Shown piece after piece: positions 9,237-17,421 of a DNA stretch of 36,890 nt. Below the pieces are notes generated by a model. It ran no database searches, had not been told where the DNA came from, and saw nothing but the letters and a program-made list of their open reading frames with translations. The first letter of the stretch is position 1. Each line of letters begins with the position of its first letter. The position numbers and the translations under genes were made by a program. The stretch is from the NCBI GenBank assembly GCA_027030435.1, contig JALVEX010000118.1, forward strand, positions 1 through 36,890, in the 5' to 3' direction. The stretch is from Paracoccaceae bacterium (GTDB taxonomy: Bacteria > Pseudomonadota > Alphaproteobacteria > Rhodobacterales > Rhodobacteraceae).

Positions 9237-10307
9237 TTATTGCGCCGCTCCCCAAGTCTTTTCGAGCACGCGAAGCCAATTGCCGTGACAGAGCTTTTCC
9301 ATCAGGGCATCATCGTAGCCATGATCGCGCATGGCCCGGCGCAGGGCCGGCAGGCCGGCAACATCGCCAACGGCCTCGGGAATCATCGCGCCATCGAAAT
9401 CCGAACCGAAACCGACCCTCTCCTCCCCAAGCCGCCCTATAAGGTAATCGAGGTGGCGCAGCATCACATCGAGCGGCACATCGGCGCGCATCTGGCCATC
9501 GGGGCGGAGGAAGGCGGCGGCGAAATTGAGGCCCACCATGCCATCGCTCTCGGCAATCGCATCAAGCTGCCAATCGGTGAGGTTGCGCGCATGGGGGCAG
9601 ATGGCATGGGCGTTGGAATGGGTGGCCACGAGGGGCGCTTCGCTGATGGCGGCAACATCGCGAAAGCCCGCAGCATTGATATGCGAAAGATCGATCATCA
9701 CGCCCAGTTCGTTGCACCGGCGGATCAGGCGCTTGCCGGCCTCCGTAAGCCCCGGCCCGGTATCGGGCGAAGCTGGGAACGCGAACGGGACGCCATGGCC
9801 AAAGATCGTCGGCCGGCTCCAGACAGGCCCGAGCGAGCGCAGCCCGGCCGCATGGAGCACATCGAGCGTATGGAGATCGGCATCGATCGCCTCGGCGCCC
9901 TCCATATGCATGATCGCCGCCAACTCCCCGCTGGAAAGGCAGGCACGAAGATCGCTGACGTTCCGGCAGATTTTCAAGGCACCCATCCTCTCGAGATGCA
10001 GAAGGATGCCGATTTCCTCGAAAATCGCTTCGAGTGCCGATTCGCGGTCCAGCGCCGGCGGCAGAGGAAGATCATAACGCGGCCTGCGCATCGCCTGCAT
10101 CACGCCTTCCTCATCCTCTCCGGGCGATGGCGCATAAAGCGCAAAGAACCCGCCGCCAAACCCTCCCGCCCTTGCCCGTGGCAGATCGATATGGCCGCCG
10201 CACCCTTCGATGAAACCACGCACCGCCGCCTTGCCGCCCGCATTGAGGAGCTGCAACAGCACATCGTTGTGGCCATCCAAAATGGCAGGCGCCCTGTCTT
10301 CCTGCAT
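9237..10307 (-). CDS. Membrane dipeptidase (renal dipeptidase family, M19)
   Basis: A 356-residue zinc dipeptidase. Expected metal and catalytic residues are visible: DGHND at residues 11-15 (first His and Asp), the bridging Glu in HMEGAEAI, His in THSNAH and in ICPHARNLTD, and the Asp in GFGSDFDG. No signal peptide is evident, so it is likely cytoplasmic despite the family name. M19 enzymes cleave dipeptides, including some with D-residues or dehydro side chains. It heads the peptide-transporter operon, so it probably hydrolyses imported dipeptides. The ATG at 10305-10307 has GGGAG about nine bases upstream. Confidence 0.93.
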   Translation of the reverse strand: MQEDRAPAILDGHNDVLLQLLNAGGKAAVRGFIEGCGGHIDLPRARAGGFGGGFFALYAPSPGEDEEGVMQAMRRPRYDLPLPPALDRESALEAIFEEIGILLHLERMGALKICRNVSDLRACLSSGELAAIMHMEGAEAIDADLHTLDVLHAAGLRSLGPVWSRPTIFGHGVPFAFPASPDTGPGLTEAGKRLIRRCNELGVMIDLSHINAAGFRDVAAISEAPLVATHSNAHAICPHARNLTDWQLDAIAESDGMVGLNFAAAFLRPDGQMRADVPLDVMLRHLDYLIGRLGEERVGFGSDFDGAMIPEAVGDVAGLPALRRAMRDHGYDDALMEKLCHGNWLRVLEKTWGAAQ

Positions 10308-10417
10308 ACCTTCTCCCTTCAGCCGGATATCTCGCCCGGCAATTCTCCGCGTGCCATGATGCCCCCGATCACCGCAGGAAACCAGAGCCGAATTCCGCCA
10401 CCCGTTTCAGCCCCCCC

Positions 10418-10445
10418 TTCCGCGCCGGGCGATTTTTCATATAAT
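10418..10445 (+). promoter_or_regulatory. Candidate promoter of lytic transglycosylase gene
   Basis: A perfect TATAAT occurs at 10440-10445, 33 bases before the GTG start, in otherwise GC-rich DNA. The matching -35 (TTCCGC around 10418) is poor, so activity may be weak or need an activator. The gap 10308-10477 must also contain the divergent promoter of the dipeptidase operon, which I could not place. Confidence 0.4.
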
Positions 10446-10477
10446 CGCGGCAATGAACAATACGGGCAGGTATTCCA

Positions 10478-11770
10478 GTGCGTTTCAATATCCTCATGCT
10501 TGCAGCCCTGGCAATGATATCGGGCATGGTTACAGGCGCATTTGCCGCGCCGGAGATCTCACCCCGGCCAGTGGCAAGGCCCGCCTTCCCCCCCGGCATC
10601 GCGGGAATCGAGGGTAGCATCGTGGAAATCAGGGCAAGGAGGAGCAATCTGGCCTTTGACAATTGGATCGCTGGCTTTCGCCGCCGGGCACTTTCCCAAG
10701 GGATCAGCCCCGCCGTTTTCGATCGCGCCTTTCGCAACGTGCAATACAATACCTACGTGATCGAAAAGGATCGCAACCAATCGGAATTCACCAAACAGAT
10801 CTGGGACTATCTGGACAGCGCTGCATCCAAGAGCCGCATCAGGAACGGGCGCGCCGCCCTCAAGAGGCACAACCGCCTGCTGGAGCGCATCGAAAGGCGC
10901 TATGGCGTGGACAAGGAGATCGTGACGGCGATCTGGGGCCTTGAAAGCGCCTATGGAACCCACCGCGGCGATATTCCGGTCATCGAAGCCCTGGCAACGC
11001 TCGCTTTCGATGGCCGGCGCGGGCGCTTCTTCGAAGGCCAGCTCATCGCCGCCCTGAAGATCCTGCAAGCCGGTGACGTGACGCCCGCGCGGATGAAGGG
11101 CTCCTGGGCCGGCGCCATGGGCCACACCCAGTTCATCCCGACGAGCTACCTTGCCTTCGCTGTCGATTTCACCGGCGACGGCAAACGCGATATCTGGTCC
11201 GACGATCCGGCCGACGCCCTCGCGTCCACCGCCGCCTACCTCGCCCGCCACGGCTGGAAGAAGGGCCAGCCCTGGGGCATCGAAGTCCGCCTTCCCAAGG
11301 GCTTCGATTACCGCCTTTCAGGCGAGCGCATCAGGAAGCCTGTCTCGGAATGGATGGCCCTTGGCGTGCGCGATGCCAGCGGCCGCAAGATCCCCGAACA
11401 CGGCCCCGCCTCGATCCTTCTGCCGGCTGGCGCGCAGGGCGCGGCATTCATGATCTTCGAAAATTTCCACGTGATCGAGCGCTACAACACCGCCGATGCC
11501 TATGTGATCGCCGTCGGCCATCTTGCCGACCGCCTCCGGGGCGGCCCCGCGATCCGCCATGAATGGCCACGGGAAGACAGGCCTCTGAGCTTCACCGAAA
11601 AGAAGGAAATGCAGCGCCTCCTCACTGCCGCCGGCTTCGATACGGACGGCGCGGACGGCATCATCGGCCCGAAGACGATTGCCGCCGTCCGCTCCTTTCA
11701 GGCCACCATCGGCATGGTGCCCGATGGCTATGCAAGCTATACTATCCTGAAGCGCCTGCGTGCCCGCTGA
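10478..11770 (+). CDS. Lytic murein transglycosylase (MltB-like, SLT_2) with peptidoglycan-binding domain
   Basis: A 430-residue secreted or periplasmic enzyme that cuts peptidoglycan strands to form anhydromuropeptides. It has a signal peptide (residues 1 to about 24, ending GAFA-AP), then the MltB-type catalytic domain with the probable catalytic Glu156 in WGLESAYGTHRG and the family block AGAMGHTQFIPTSY, followed by DFTGDGKRDIW. A C-terminal PG_binding_1 domain follows from about residue 365 (GADGIIGPKTIAAVRSFQ). There is no lipobox Cys, unlike E. coli MltB. The start is a GTG at 10478; an ATG 18 bases downstream would also leave a signal peptide. It is transcribed alone, divergently from the dipeptidase operon. 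Confidence 0.92.
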   Translation: MRFNILMLAALAMISGMVTGAFAAPEISPRPVARPAFPPGIAGIEGSIVEIRARRSNLAFDNWIAGFRRRALSQGISPAVFDRAFRNVQYNTYVIEKDRNQSEFTKQIWDYLDSAASKSRIRNGRAALKRHNRLLERIERRYGVDKEIVTAIWGLESAYGTHRGDIPVIEALATLAFDGRRGRFFEGQLIAALKILQAGDVTPARMKGSWAGAMGHTQFIPTSYLAFAVDFTGDGKRDIWSDDPADALASTAAYLARHGWKKGQPWGIEVRLPKGFDYRLSGERIRKPVSEWMALGVRDASGRKIPEHGPASILLPAGAQGAAFMIFENFHVIERYNTADAYVIAVGHLADRLRGGPAIRHEWPREDRPLSFTEKKEMQRLLTAAGFDTDGADGIIGPKTIAAVRSFQATIGMVPDGYASYTILKRLRAR

Positions 11771-11778
11771 GCCCTTTC

Positions 11779-11845
11779 CTTCATCTTGGACGAAATACTC
11801 CGGGGTGAATTGCCCGGCACGGGCAAGAGGGGCAGCGCCCCTTCA
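11779..11845. repeat. Roseobacter-type intergenic element with two hairpins
   Basis: Between the convergent transglycosylase and methyltransferase genes lies CTTCATCTTGGACGAAATA followed by CTCCGGGG, then two compact hairpins: a 7-bp stem at 11810-11826 (TTGCCCG/CGGGCAA, 3-base loop) and a 6-bp stem at 11828-11842 (AGGGGC/GCCCCT, 3-base loop). I recall similar strings after genes in many Rhodobacteraceae. A related copy, inverted, lies at 36390-36429. It may work as a two-way transcription stop, though there is no T tract. Confidence 0.55.
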
Positions 11846-11847
11846 AC

Positions 11848-12708
11848 TCAGCCCCGCCGCCGCACGCCCAGCTTCAGCATGAGATAGCGGTTGTATTTCT
11901 CAAAGGCCTCTGCCGTTCGCGTCCGCTGATTGAAGCGCTGATCGAGCCGTGCGCGCTTGCGCTCGCTCAGCAGCAGCCGCATGGCACGGTGCAAGGCCCA
12001 GCGCAGCTTCGGACGGCTGCGGGCGAGTTCCTCGTCCACCCGCCCGATCCCGTAGCCGAGAACATTGAAGAACCCCTGCTCCAGTTCCACCGAAGGTGCG
12101 ACGGACGCGGTGATGTCTTTTTCATGCAGAATCTCCAGCGGCATCGCCTCCAGTGTCGAAAGAAACCGGCGGACATGATGCCCGCCCCCCACCGTGGCTT
12201 TCGTTCCCCCCGCCGAAAAGGCATCCGAGCGGAAACAATCGGCGATGATGATCTCTCCACCGTCTTTCAGCAATGCTGAGGATTTCTCCAGCGCGATGGC
12301 AACCGGAATATACTGGAAGCTCTCGGAAAACAGGCAGATATCGAATCCGCCCTCGCCCTCGAAATCCTCGAAGCGGCATTCATGCACGCGCGCGCCGGGT
12401 GCGTTCTCGCGGCAGCGGGAGGCAAGGAATGCACTCGGCACCACGATTTCCACTTCATGGTCGAGCGCCAGCAGCTTCTTTGCCGTCTCCCCCGCGCCGC
12501 CGCCGATATCGAGGATGCGCAGCCGCCCCTCCGGAAGCAGGCGAAACAGCTTCTCCGTATAGGCATCCTGGGCGCGGCGCAGGTTGGCGGCCGTCACCTC
12601 AAGGCCGTCCCACAGGCCGTAGTGGAGATTTTCGGCACCCGTCAGCCACTTGATGAAGGCGAGCCCCACATCGAGCCCCACCGCACGGGTATCCGGTTTT
12701 CTCGCCAT
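11848..12708 (-). CDS. Class I SAM-dependent methyltransferase
   Basis: A 286-residue cytoplasmic protein with the Rossmann-type SAM-binding motif I LDIGGGAGETA (about residues 64-74), an acidic residue region near HECRFEDFEG, and the motif FDICLFSESFQYIP followed by LLKDGGEIIIADCF (motifs II/III). The N-terminal FIKWLTGAENLHYGLWDG resembles sequences before the SAM domain in methyltransferases acting on lipids or small molecules such as sarcosine/dimethylglycine or cyclopropane-fatty-acid-type enzymes. The substrate is unknown. The ATG has a strong GAGGAGGTGA upstream. It is followed by the two-hairpin element and lies 51 bases after the rppH stop on the same strand, so it may be read from the rsfS-rppH operon. 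Confidence 0.85.
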   Translation of the reverse strand: MARKPDTRAVGLDVGLAFIKWLTGAENLHYGLWDGLEVTAANLRRAQDAYTEKLFRLLPEGRLRILDIGGGAGETAKKLLALDHEVEIVVPSAFLASRCRENAPGARVHECRFEDFEGEGGFDICLFSESFQYIPVAIALEKSSALLKDGGEIIIADCFRSDAFSAGGTKATVGGGHHVRRFLSTLEAMPLEILHEKDITASVAPSVELEQGFFNVLGYGIGRVDEELARSRPKLRWALHRAMRLLLSERKRARLDQRFNQRTRTAEAFEKYNRYLMLKLGVRRRG

Positions 12709-12759
12709 GCTCTCACCTCCTCGAACACTGCGGAGGCCTTAGCAACATGGCGCGGGAAA

Positions 12760-13254
12760 TTAAAGATGCGAAAGATGCGGGGCGAATTCCTCGAACACGG
12801 TGCGATAGACATCCCGCTTGAAGGGAACGATCCGCCCGATCAGCTCATCTGGCGCCATCCAGCGCCAGGCGGAGAACTCGGGATGGGCGGTTCGGATGTC
12901 AATCGCGCTGTCATCGCCAAGAAAGCGCATGAGATACCACAACTGACGCTGGCCTCTGTAGCGCCCCTTCCAGATGCGCGGCACGAGATCGGGCGGCAGA
13001 TCATAGGTGAGCCAATCGCGAGACCGGGCCTCGATGCGCACGAGATCGGGGCTCACCCCGGTTTCCTCCTCAAGCTCGCGCAGCGCGGCGGCCTCCGGCG
13101 CCTCGCCCTCGTCGATCCCGCCCTGGGGCATCTGCCAGGCATCGCCAGGGTTGTCGAGCCGCTGGCCGGCAAACACAAGTCCTTGCGGATCGGCAAGCAC
13201 GATCCCAACGTTGCGCCGATAGGGAAGGCGTGAAAGATCCGGCTGTTCCGTCAT
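12760..13254 (-). CDS. rppH: RNA pyrophosphohydrolase
   Basis: A 164-residue Nudix hydrolase that removes pyrophosphate from 5'-triphosphate RNA (and can act on dinucleoside polyphosphates), starting RNA decay. The Nudix box matches the consensus GX5EX7REUXEEXGU exactly (GGIDEGEAPEAAALRELEEE then TGV). The N-terminal LPYRRNVGIVL and the WKGRYRGQRQLWYL region are typical of RppH/IalA. The frame is open upstream, but I take the ATG at 13252-13254 because family members start a few residues before LPYRRNVG. It lies 59 bases after ctpA and is the last gene of the rsfS-ctpA run with a clear link. Confidence 0.93.
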   Translation of the reverse strand: MTEQPDLSRLPYRRNVGIVLADPQGLVFAGQRLDNPGDAWQMPQGGIDEGEAPEAAALRELEEETGVSPDLVRIEARSRDWLTYDLPPDLVPRIWKGRYRGQRQLWYLMRFLGDDSAIDIRTAHPEFSAWRWMAPDELIGRIVPFKRDVYRTVFEEFAPHLSHL

Positions 13255-13313
13255 CCTGCCGTGTCCTGCTCTGCGAAGGAGGCGGGCCGCCCGGCGCGGG
13301 CGGCCCGGCCATA

Positions 13314-14657
13314 TCATTCCTGAGGTTTCAAGACCTTGAGACCATGCAGAAGATCAACTGCGTAGGAAAGCTGGAAATCCTCCTCTCGCAGCTTGGCGGC
13401 AGCTTCCGCGGCAGCCGCCTCCTCCTCGAGCTGGCGACGCTCTTCCTCGCTCATGGAATCATTTTCCAGCACCCCGCGAAGATCCGCCTCGCTGCGCAGC
13501 TTCGGCCCCTTGGGCTGATCCGCCTCGGCGGTCTTGTCTTCAGGCTTGCGCGGTGGCTGGAGCACGACGATATCCGGGATCACGCCAAGCGCCTGAATGG
13601 AACGGCCCGATGGGGTGTAATAACGTGCGGTTGTGAGGCGCATCGCGCCGCCGTTCTTCAGCGGCATGACTGTCTGGACGGAGCCCTTGCCGAAGCTCTT
13701 CGTGCCCACGACAACCGCGCGGCGGTGATCCTTGAGCGCCCCGGCCACGATCTCGGACGCCGAGGCAGAGCCCCCATTGATGATGACGACGATCGGCTTG
13801 CCCTGGGCCAGATCGCCCGGCGTGGCATTCCAGCGATCGCCATCCTCCGGGTTGCGCCCGCGGGTGGAAACGATCTCGCCCTTGTCGAGGAAGGCATCGG
13901 CCACCTTGATTGCCTGGTTGAGCAGACCGCCAGGGTTGTTGCGCAGATCGATCACGAAGCCTTCCACATTCTCGATCCCGCCAAGCTCCTCGATGGATTT
14001 GCGAATACCTTCCTGGAGATTGGGATAAGTCTGATCGTTGAAGGTGGTGATCCTGAGCACCACCGTCTTGCCTTCGGTGCGGGCCTTCACGGCCGTGAGC
14101 TTGATCGTGTCGCGCACCAGCGTGACATCAAACGGCTCTTCCTCGCCCTTGCGCACGATGGTGATGACGATCTCCGAACCCACCGGCCCGCGCATAAGCT
14201 CAACCGCCTTGTCGAGCGTGAGGCCGAGCAGGCTTTCCCCGTTCACATGGGTGATGAAATCTCCCGATTTGATGCCCGCCTTCGCGGCCGGCGTGCCATC
14301 GATCGGCGAAACCACCTTGACGAAACCATCCTCCATGGTGACCTCGATCCCGAGCCCGCCGAACTGGCCCCGAGTCTGGACCTGCATGTCATCGAAATCC
14401 TTGGGGGGGACATAGCTCGAATGGGGATCGAGGGAAGTCAGCATGCCGTTGATCGCTGCTTCGATCAGCTTTTCCTCATCCACCGGCTCCACGTAATTGG
14501 CCCGGATGCGCTCGAATATGTCGCCAAACAGATCGAGCTGCTCATAGACATTCGTGGTGCGCTCGGCTTCCTGTGCGATCAGGGGTGCCGCGATCTGGGT
14601 TGTCATGATCGCGCCGGCAAGCGTGCCGCCGATTATCGCCATAAGGGATTTCTTCAT
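13314..14657 (-). CDS. C-terminal processing peptidase, S41 family (CtpA-like)
   Basis: A 447-residue periplasmic serine protease. It has an N-terminal signal or anchor (MKKSLMAIIGGTLAGAIMTT), a PDZ domain (about residues 90-170, GQFGGLGIEV...AGIKSGDFITHVNG), and the S41 catalytic core with FVIDLRNNPGG, the nucleophile Ser in GGSASASEI and the catalytic Lys in KSFGKGSVQ. A C-terminal charged, Glu/Ala-rich coil follows. Members trim envelope proteins and, in several bacteria, control peptidoglycan hydrolases. The ATG at 14655-14657 overlaps the stop of the envC-like gene (ATGA), which supports this start over an upstream in-frame ATG. Confidence 0.94.
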   Translation of the reverse strand: MKKSLMAIIGGTLAGAIMTTQIAAPLIAQEAERTTNVYEQLDLFGDIFERIRANYVEPVDEEKLIEAAINGMLTSLDPHSSYVPPKDFDDMQVQTRGQFGGLGIEVTMEDGFVKVVSPIDGTPAAKAGIKSGDFITHVNGESLLGLTLDKAVELMRGPVGSEIVITIVRKGEEEPFDVTLVRDTIKLTAVKARTEGKTVVLRITTFNDQTYPNLQEGIRKSIEELGGIENVEGFVIDLRNNPGGLLNQAIKVADAFLDKGEIVSTRGRNPEDGDRWNATPGDLAQGKPIVVIINGGSASASEIVAGALKDHRRAVVVGTKSFGKGSVQTVMPLKNGGAMRLTTARYYTPSGRSIQALGVIPDIVVLQPPRKPEDKTAEADQPKGPKLRSEADLRGVLENDSMSEEERRQLEEEAAAAEAAAKLREEDFQLSYAVDLLHGLKVLKPQE

Positions 14658-15838
14658 TGCGTCCGTTCCTTGTCCAATACGAACCACTCTTCGGGGTTCA
14701 CGGGCTCCCTGCCCTTTCTCAATTCAAGATAGAGCGTCTGTGAACGCTCCGGCGCGGAAGCGCTCACCTCCGCCTGCCCCTGCCCGGCAACCGGATCCTC
14801 GCCTCCTGGCCCCATCAGCCCGAGCGGCGCACCGGCCTCCACGACCTGGCCTGTTTCTCCGAATACCTGATTAAGCCCTGCAAGCACCAGAAGATAGCCC
14901 CCGGAAGGCTCAAGGATGATTACATTTCCGTAATCAAGAAGCGGGCCGCGGTAGCGGATCGTTGCAGCCGATGGCGAGATTACGAGAGCATTTTCCCGCG
15001 CTGCGATCACAAGCCCCGGGCGGCGGATACCTGCGGCATCGGCTTCGTTGTAGCCGTGCAGAAGCGTGCCGGCAACCGGGAGAGGAAGCAGGCCGCGCAG
15101 GGATTCGAAATCCACCGGCTCCAGCACTGCCCCGAGCGGCCCCTGACTCTGCAACAGGCCTTCCGCAAAGGCCGTGAGGGTCTGGCTGCTTTCGATGAGG
15201 AGCGCCGTTTTCACCGGATCATCGGCAAAGCGGCGTGGCAGATCGCGCCGCTGCGAAACGGCGCGGGAAAGGGCAATGCGCGCCTTATGGACTTCCTGCA
15301 AGCCTTGCCGAAGCTTCTCCGCCGAGCTTTCCTGAACGGCTTTCAGAAGGCGCAGTTCGTCAAGCTCGGCCTTCAGTTCGCCAGCCCTCTGCCGCAGCGC
15401 CGGGGTCAGTTCGGCAACGAGCATCCCGGCGCGCGCCGTGGCAACTGCCCCCTCGGGATGCAGCAGCAGAGCGGGGCGGGGGGTTGCCTCGATCTGCTGG
15501 AGCGCAGCTAGAAGGGCCGATATATCTGCGGAGCGGGCTTCCAGCTTCATGCGGATCGCGGCTTCCCGGATGGCGGCGCGGCGCAGGCCTTCGCGCATGG
15601 CCTGAAGGCCATCCTCATAGGCGCGTATGGTGCGCGTGAGGGCCTTGATCCTGTCGCGCGCGCTCTCTGCCTCTGCGAGATCCGCAGCCGCTTCCTCGAG
15701 CTTGCGGGCCGCCGCCTGCGCCGCGCGCGCGATCTCCTCGCCGCCGCCTGCCGCCAAAGCAGAGCGCAGCGGGGCCGCGGTAGCAATGACAAGAGCCAGC
15801 GCACAAAGCGCCCCCCGTGCCGCCCGGCCCGCTCTCAT
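14654..15838 (-). CDS. Murein hydrolase activator, EnvC-like (degenerate LytM)
   Basis: A 394-residue periplasmic protein with a signal peptide (residues 1 to about 29, ending SALA-AGG), a long Ala/Glu/Arg-rich coiled coil (about 30-240) and a C-terminal LytM/M23-like domain starting at GTLLHGYNEAD. The M23 metal ligands are missing: where active enzymes have His-rich motifs this has LLVLAGLNQ. That is the pattern of EnvC, which activates amidases during cell division rather than cutting peptidoglycan. Its ATG overlaps the gpmI stop and its stop overlaps ctpA, so a protease and a hydrolase activator are made together; functional interplay is inferred. Confidence 0.88.
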   Translation of the reverse strand: MRAGRAARGALCALALVIATAAPLRSALAAGGGEEIARAAQAAARKLEEAAADLAEAESARDRIKALTRTIRAYEDGLQAMREGLRRAAIREAAIRMKLEARSADISALLAALQQIEATPRPALLLHPEGAVATARAGMLVAELTPALRQRAGELKAELDELRLLKAVQESSAEKLRQGLQEVHKARIALSRAVSQRRDLPRRFADDPVKTALLIESSQTLTAFAEGLLQSQGPLGAVLEPVDFESLRGLLPLPVAGTLLHGYNEADAAGIRRPGLVIAARENALVISPSAATIRYRGPLLDYGNVIILEPSGGYLLVLAGLNQVFGETGQVVEAGAPLGLMGPGGEDPVAGQGQAEVSASAPERSQTLYLELRKGREPVNPEEWFVLDKERTQ

Positions 15839-17352
15839 TCGATCAGGCTCCTGCCTGTCATTTCGGGAGGCGCTTCGAGCCCCATGAGATCAAGGAGCGT
15901 CGGTGCAAGATCGCTGAGCCGCCCATCGCGCAGCTGCGCCCCCGAGGGTCCGCCGACAAGGATCACCGGCACCGGATTGGTGGTGTGGGAAGTGTGGGGC
16001 CCGCCGGTGACGGGATCGAGCATCATCTCGCAATTTCCATGATCGGCTGTGACGATCATCGCGCCCCCGGCCTCTTCAAGTGCTTCGAGCGCGCGGCCAA
16101 GCCCGTGATCCACCGCCTCCACCGCCTTGATCGCAGCGGGAAGATCGCCGGTATGGCCGACCATATCGGGATTTGCGTAATTCACCACGATCAGATCATA
16201 CCCCTTGCCGATCGCCTCCACCAGATGATCGGTGACCTCGGGCGCCGACATCTCGGGCTGCAGATCGTAGGTCGCCACCTTGGGGCTTGGCGCCATATAG
16301 CGATCCTCGCCCTTCTCGGGCTCTTCCTTGCCGCCATTGAGGAAGAAGGTCACATGCGGGTATTTCTCCGTCTCGGCGAGGCGGAACTGGCGCAGGCCGT
16401 GCTTCGCCACCCAAGCGCCGAGCGTGTTTTCAAGATTGCGCTTGGGGAAGACCGTGCGCATGTATTCATTGTGCCGGTCTGAATATTCGACCATCCCAAG
16501 AAGCGCAGAGAGCTTTGGCCGGCCGCTCACATCGAAGCAGTCGAAGCCGGGCTCGCCGATGGCGCGCAGGATCTCGCGGGCACGGTCAGAGCGGAAATTG
16601 AGCATGAAAAAGCCATCGCCATCGCGCATGCCCGGGTAATCCCCGATCACCGTGGGCGTGATGAATTCATCCGTTTCGCTGCGTGCATAGGCAGCTTCAA
16701 TGGCAGAGAGCGGATCCTCCGCCTTCAGCCCATCCCCCTTCACGATCGCCCGCCAGGCCTTCTCGACCCGCTCCCAGCGGTTATCGCGGTCCATGGCAAA
16801 GTAGCGGCCGATCACGGTGGCCACCCGCGCGCCCTCGGGGAGACGATCGAGAAGTTCGCGCATGAAATGGGCGGCGGATTTGGGCGCCACGTCGCGCCCG
16901 TCCGTGATCGCATGGATCCAGACGGGCACCCCGGCTTCGCGGACAGCCCTTGCCGCAGCGATTATGTGATCGAGATGGCCGTGCACCCCGCCATCGGAAA
17001 CCACGCCGAAGAGATGCGCTGCCCCGCCCGCAGCCTTCACGGCGGCGATGAAATCGCGAAGGGCCTCGTTGCGGAAGAAGGAGCCATCCTCGATCGCGAG
17101 ATCGATCATGCCCAGATCCATCGGCACGATGCGCCCGGCGCCGATATTCATGTGGCCGACTTCCGAATTGCCCATCTGCCCGCGCGGCAGCCCCACATCG
17201 CGCCCATGGGTGACAAGCGTCGCATTCGGGCAGCTGGCCATGATGCGATCGAAATGCGGGGTATTCGCAAGCGCGGGCGCGTTTGCCTCGCTGTCGGCCC
17301 GCAGGCCCCAACCATCGAGAATGCACAGAACGACAGGTTTGCGGTTTGTCAT
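15835..17352 (-). CDS. gpmI: 2,3-bisphosphoglycerate-independent phosphoglycerate mutase
   Basis: Interconverts 3- and 2-phosphoglycerate in glycolysis and gluconeogenesis, using two Mn ions. At 505 residues it has the normal length. Visible: LCILDGWG near the N-terminus (metal Asp), the catalytic Ser in GQMGNSEVGHMNIGAGR, the ITDGRDVAPKSA block, RYFAMDRDNRWERV, FFNGG-type segment FFLNGGKEEP, NYANPDMVGHTGD and TADHGNCEMM (metal ligands), and HTTNPVPVIL. The ATG at 17350-17352 is preceded by AAAGGG, which lies in one arm of a 12-bp inverted repeat. Confidence 0.96.
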   Translation of the reverse strand: MTNRKPVVLCILDGWGLRADSEANAPALANTPHFDRIMASCPNATLVTHGRDVGLPRGQMGNSEVGHMNIGAGRIVPMDLGMIDLAIEDGSFFRNEALRDFIAAVKAAGGAAHLFGVVSDGGVHGHLDHIIAAARAVREAGVPVWIHAITDGRDVAPKSAAHFMRELLDRLPEGARVATVIGRYFAMDRDNRWERVEKAWRAIVKGDGLKAEDPLSAIEAAYARSETDEFITPTVIGDYPGMRDGDGFFMLNFRSDRAREILRAIGEPGFDCFDVSGRPKLSALLGMVEYSDRHNEYMRTVFPKRNLENTLGAWVAKHGLRQFRLAETEKYPHVTFFLNGGKEEPEKGEDRYMAPSPKVATYDLQPEMSAPEVTDHLVEAIGKGYDLIVVNYANPDMVGHTGDLPAAIKAVEAVDHGLGRALEALEEAGGAMIVTADHGNCEMMLDPVTGGPHTSHTTNPVPVILVGGPSGAQLRDGRLSDLAPTLLDLMGLEAPPEMTGRSLIE

Positions 17353-17357
17353 CGGAT

Positions 17358-17409
17358 GCCCTTTTGCGGATCGCGCAGCCCGTATCTATGCCCCCGCCCG
17401 CAAAAGGGC
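17358..17409 (-). promoter_or_regulatory. Inverted repeat covering the gpmI ribosome binding site
   Basis: In the rlmH-gpmI gap the transcript contains GCCCTTTTGCGG (17409-17398) and its exact complement CCGCAAAAGGGC (17369-17358), separated by 28 bases. The second arm includes the AAAGGG that serves as the gpmI Shine-Dalgarno and ends five bases before the ATG. When folded, the stem would hide the ribosome binding site. It has no T tract, so it is not an ordinary terminator. Confidence 0.6.
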
Positions 17410-17421
17410 AAGCAGACGCCT

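Noticed and set aside
6781..9288. An 835-codon open frame on the plus strand
   Set aside because: It lies antisense to the permease and binding-protein genes, which are certain. Its His/Asp/Gly-rich product is what strong G/C third-position bias produces on the opposite strand.
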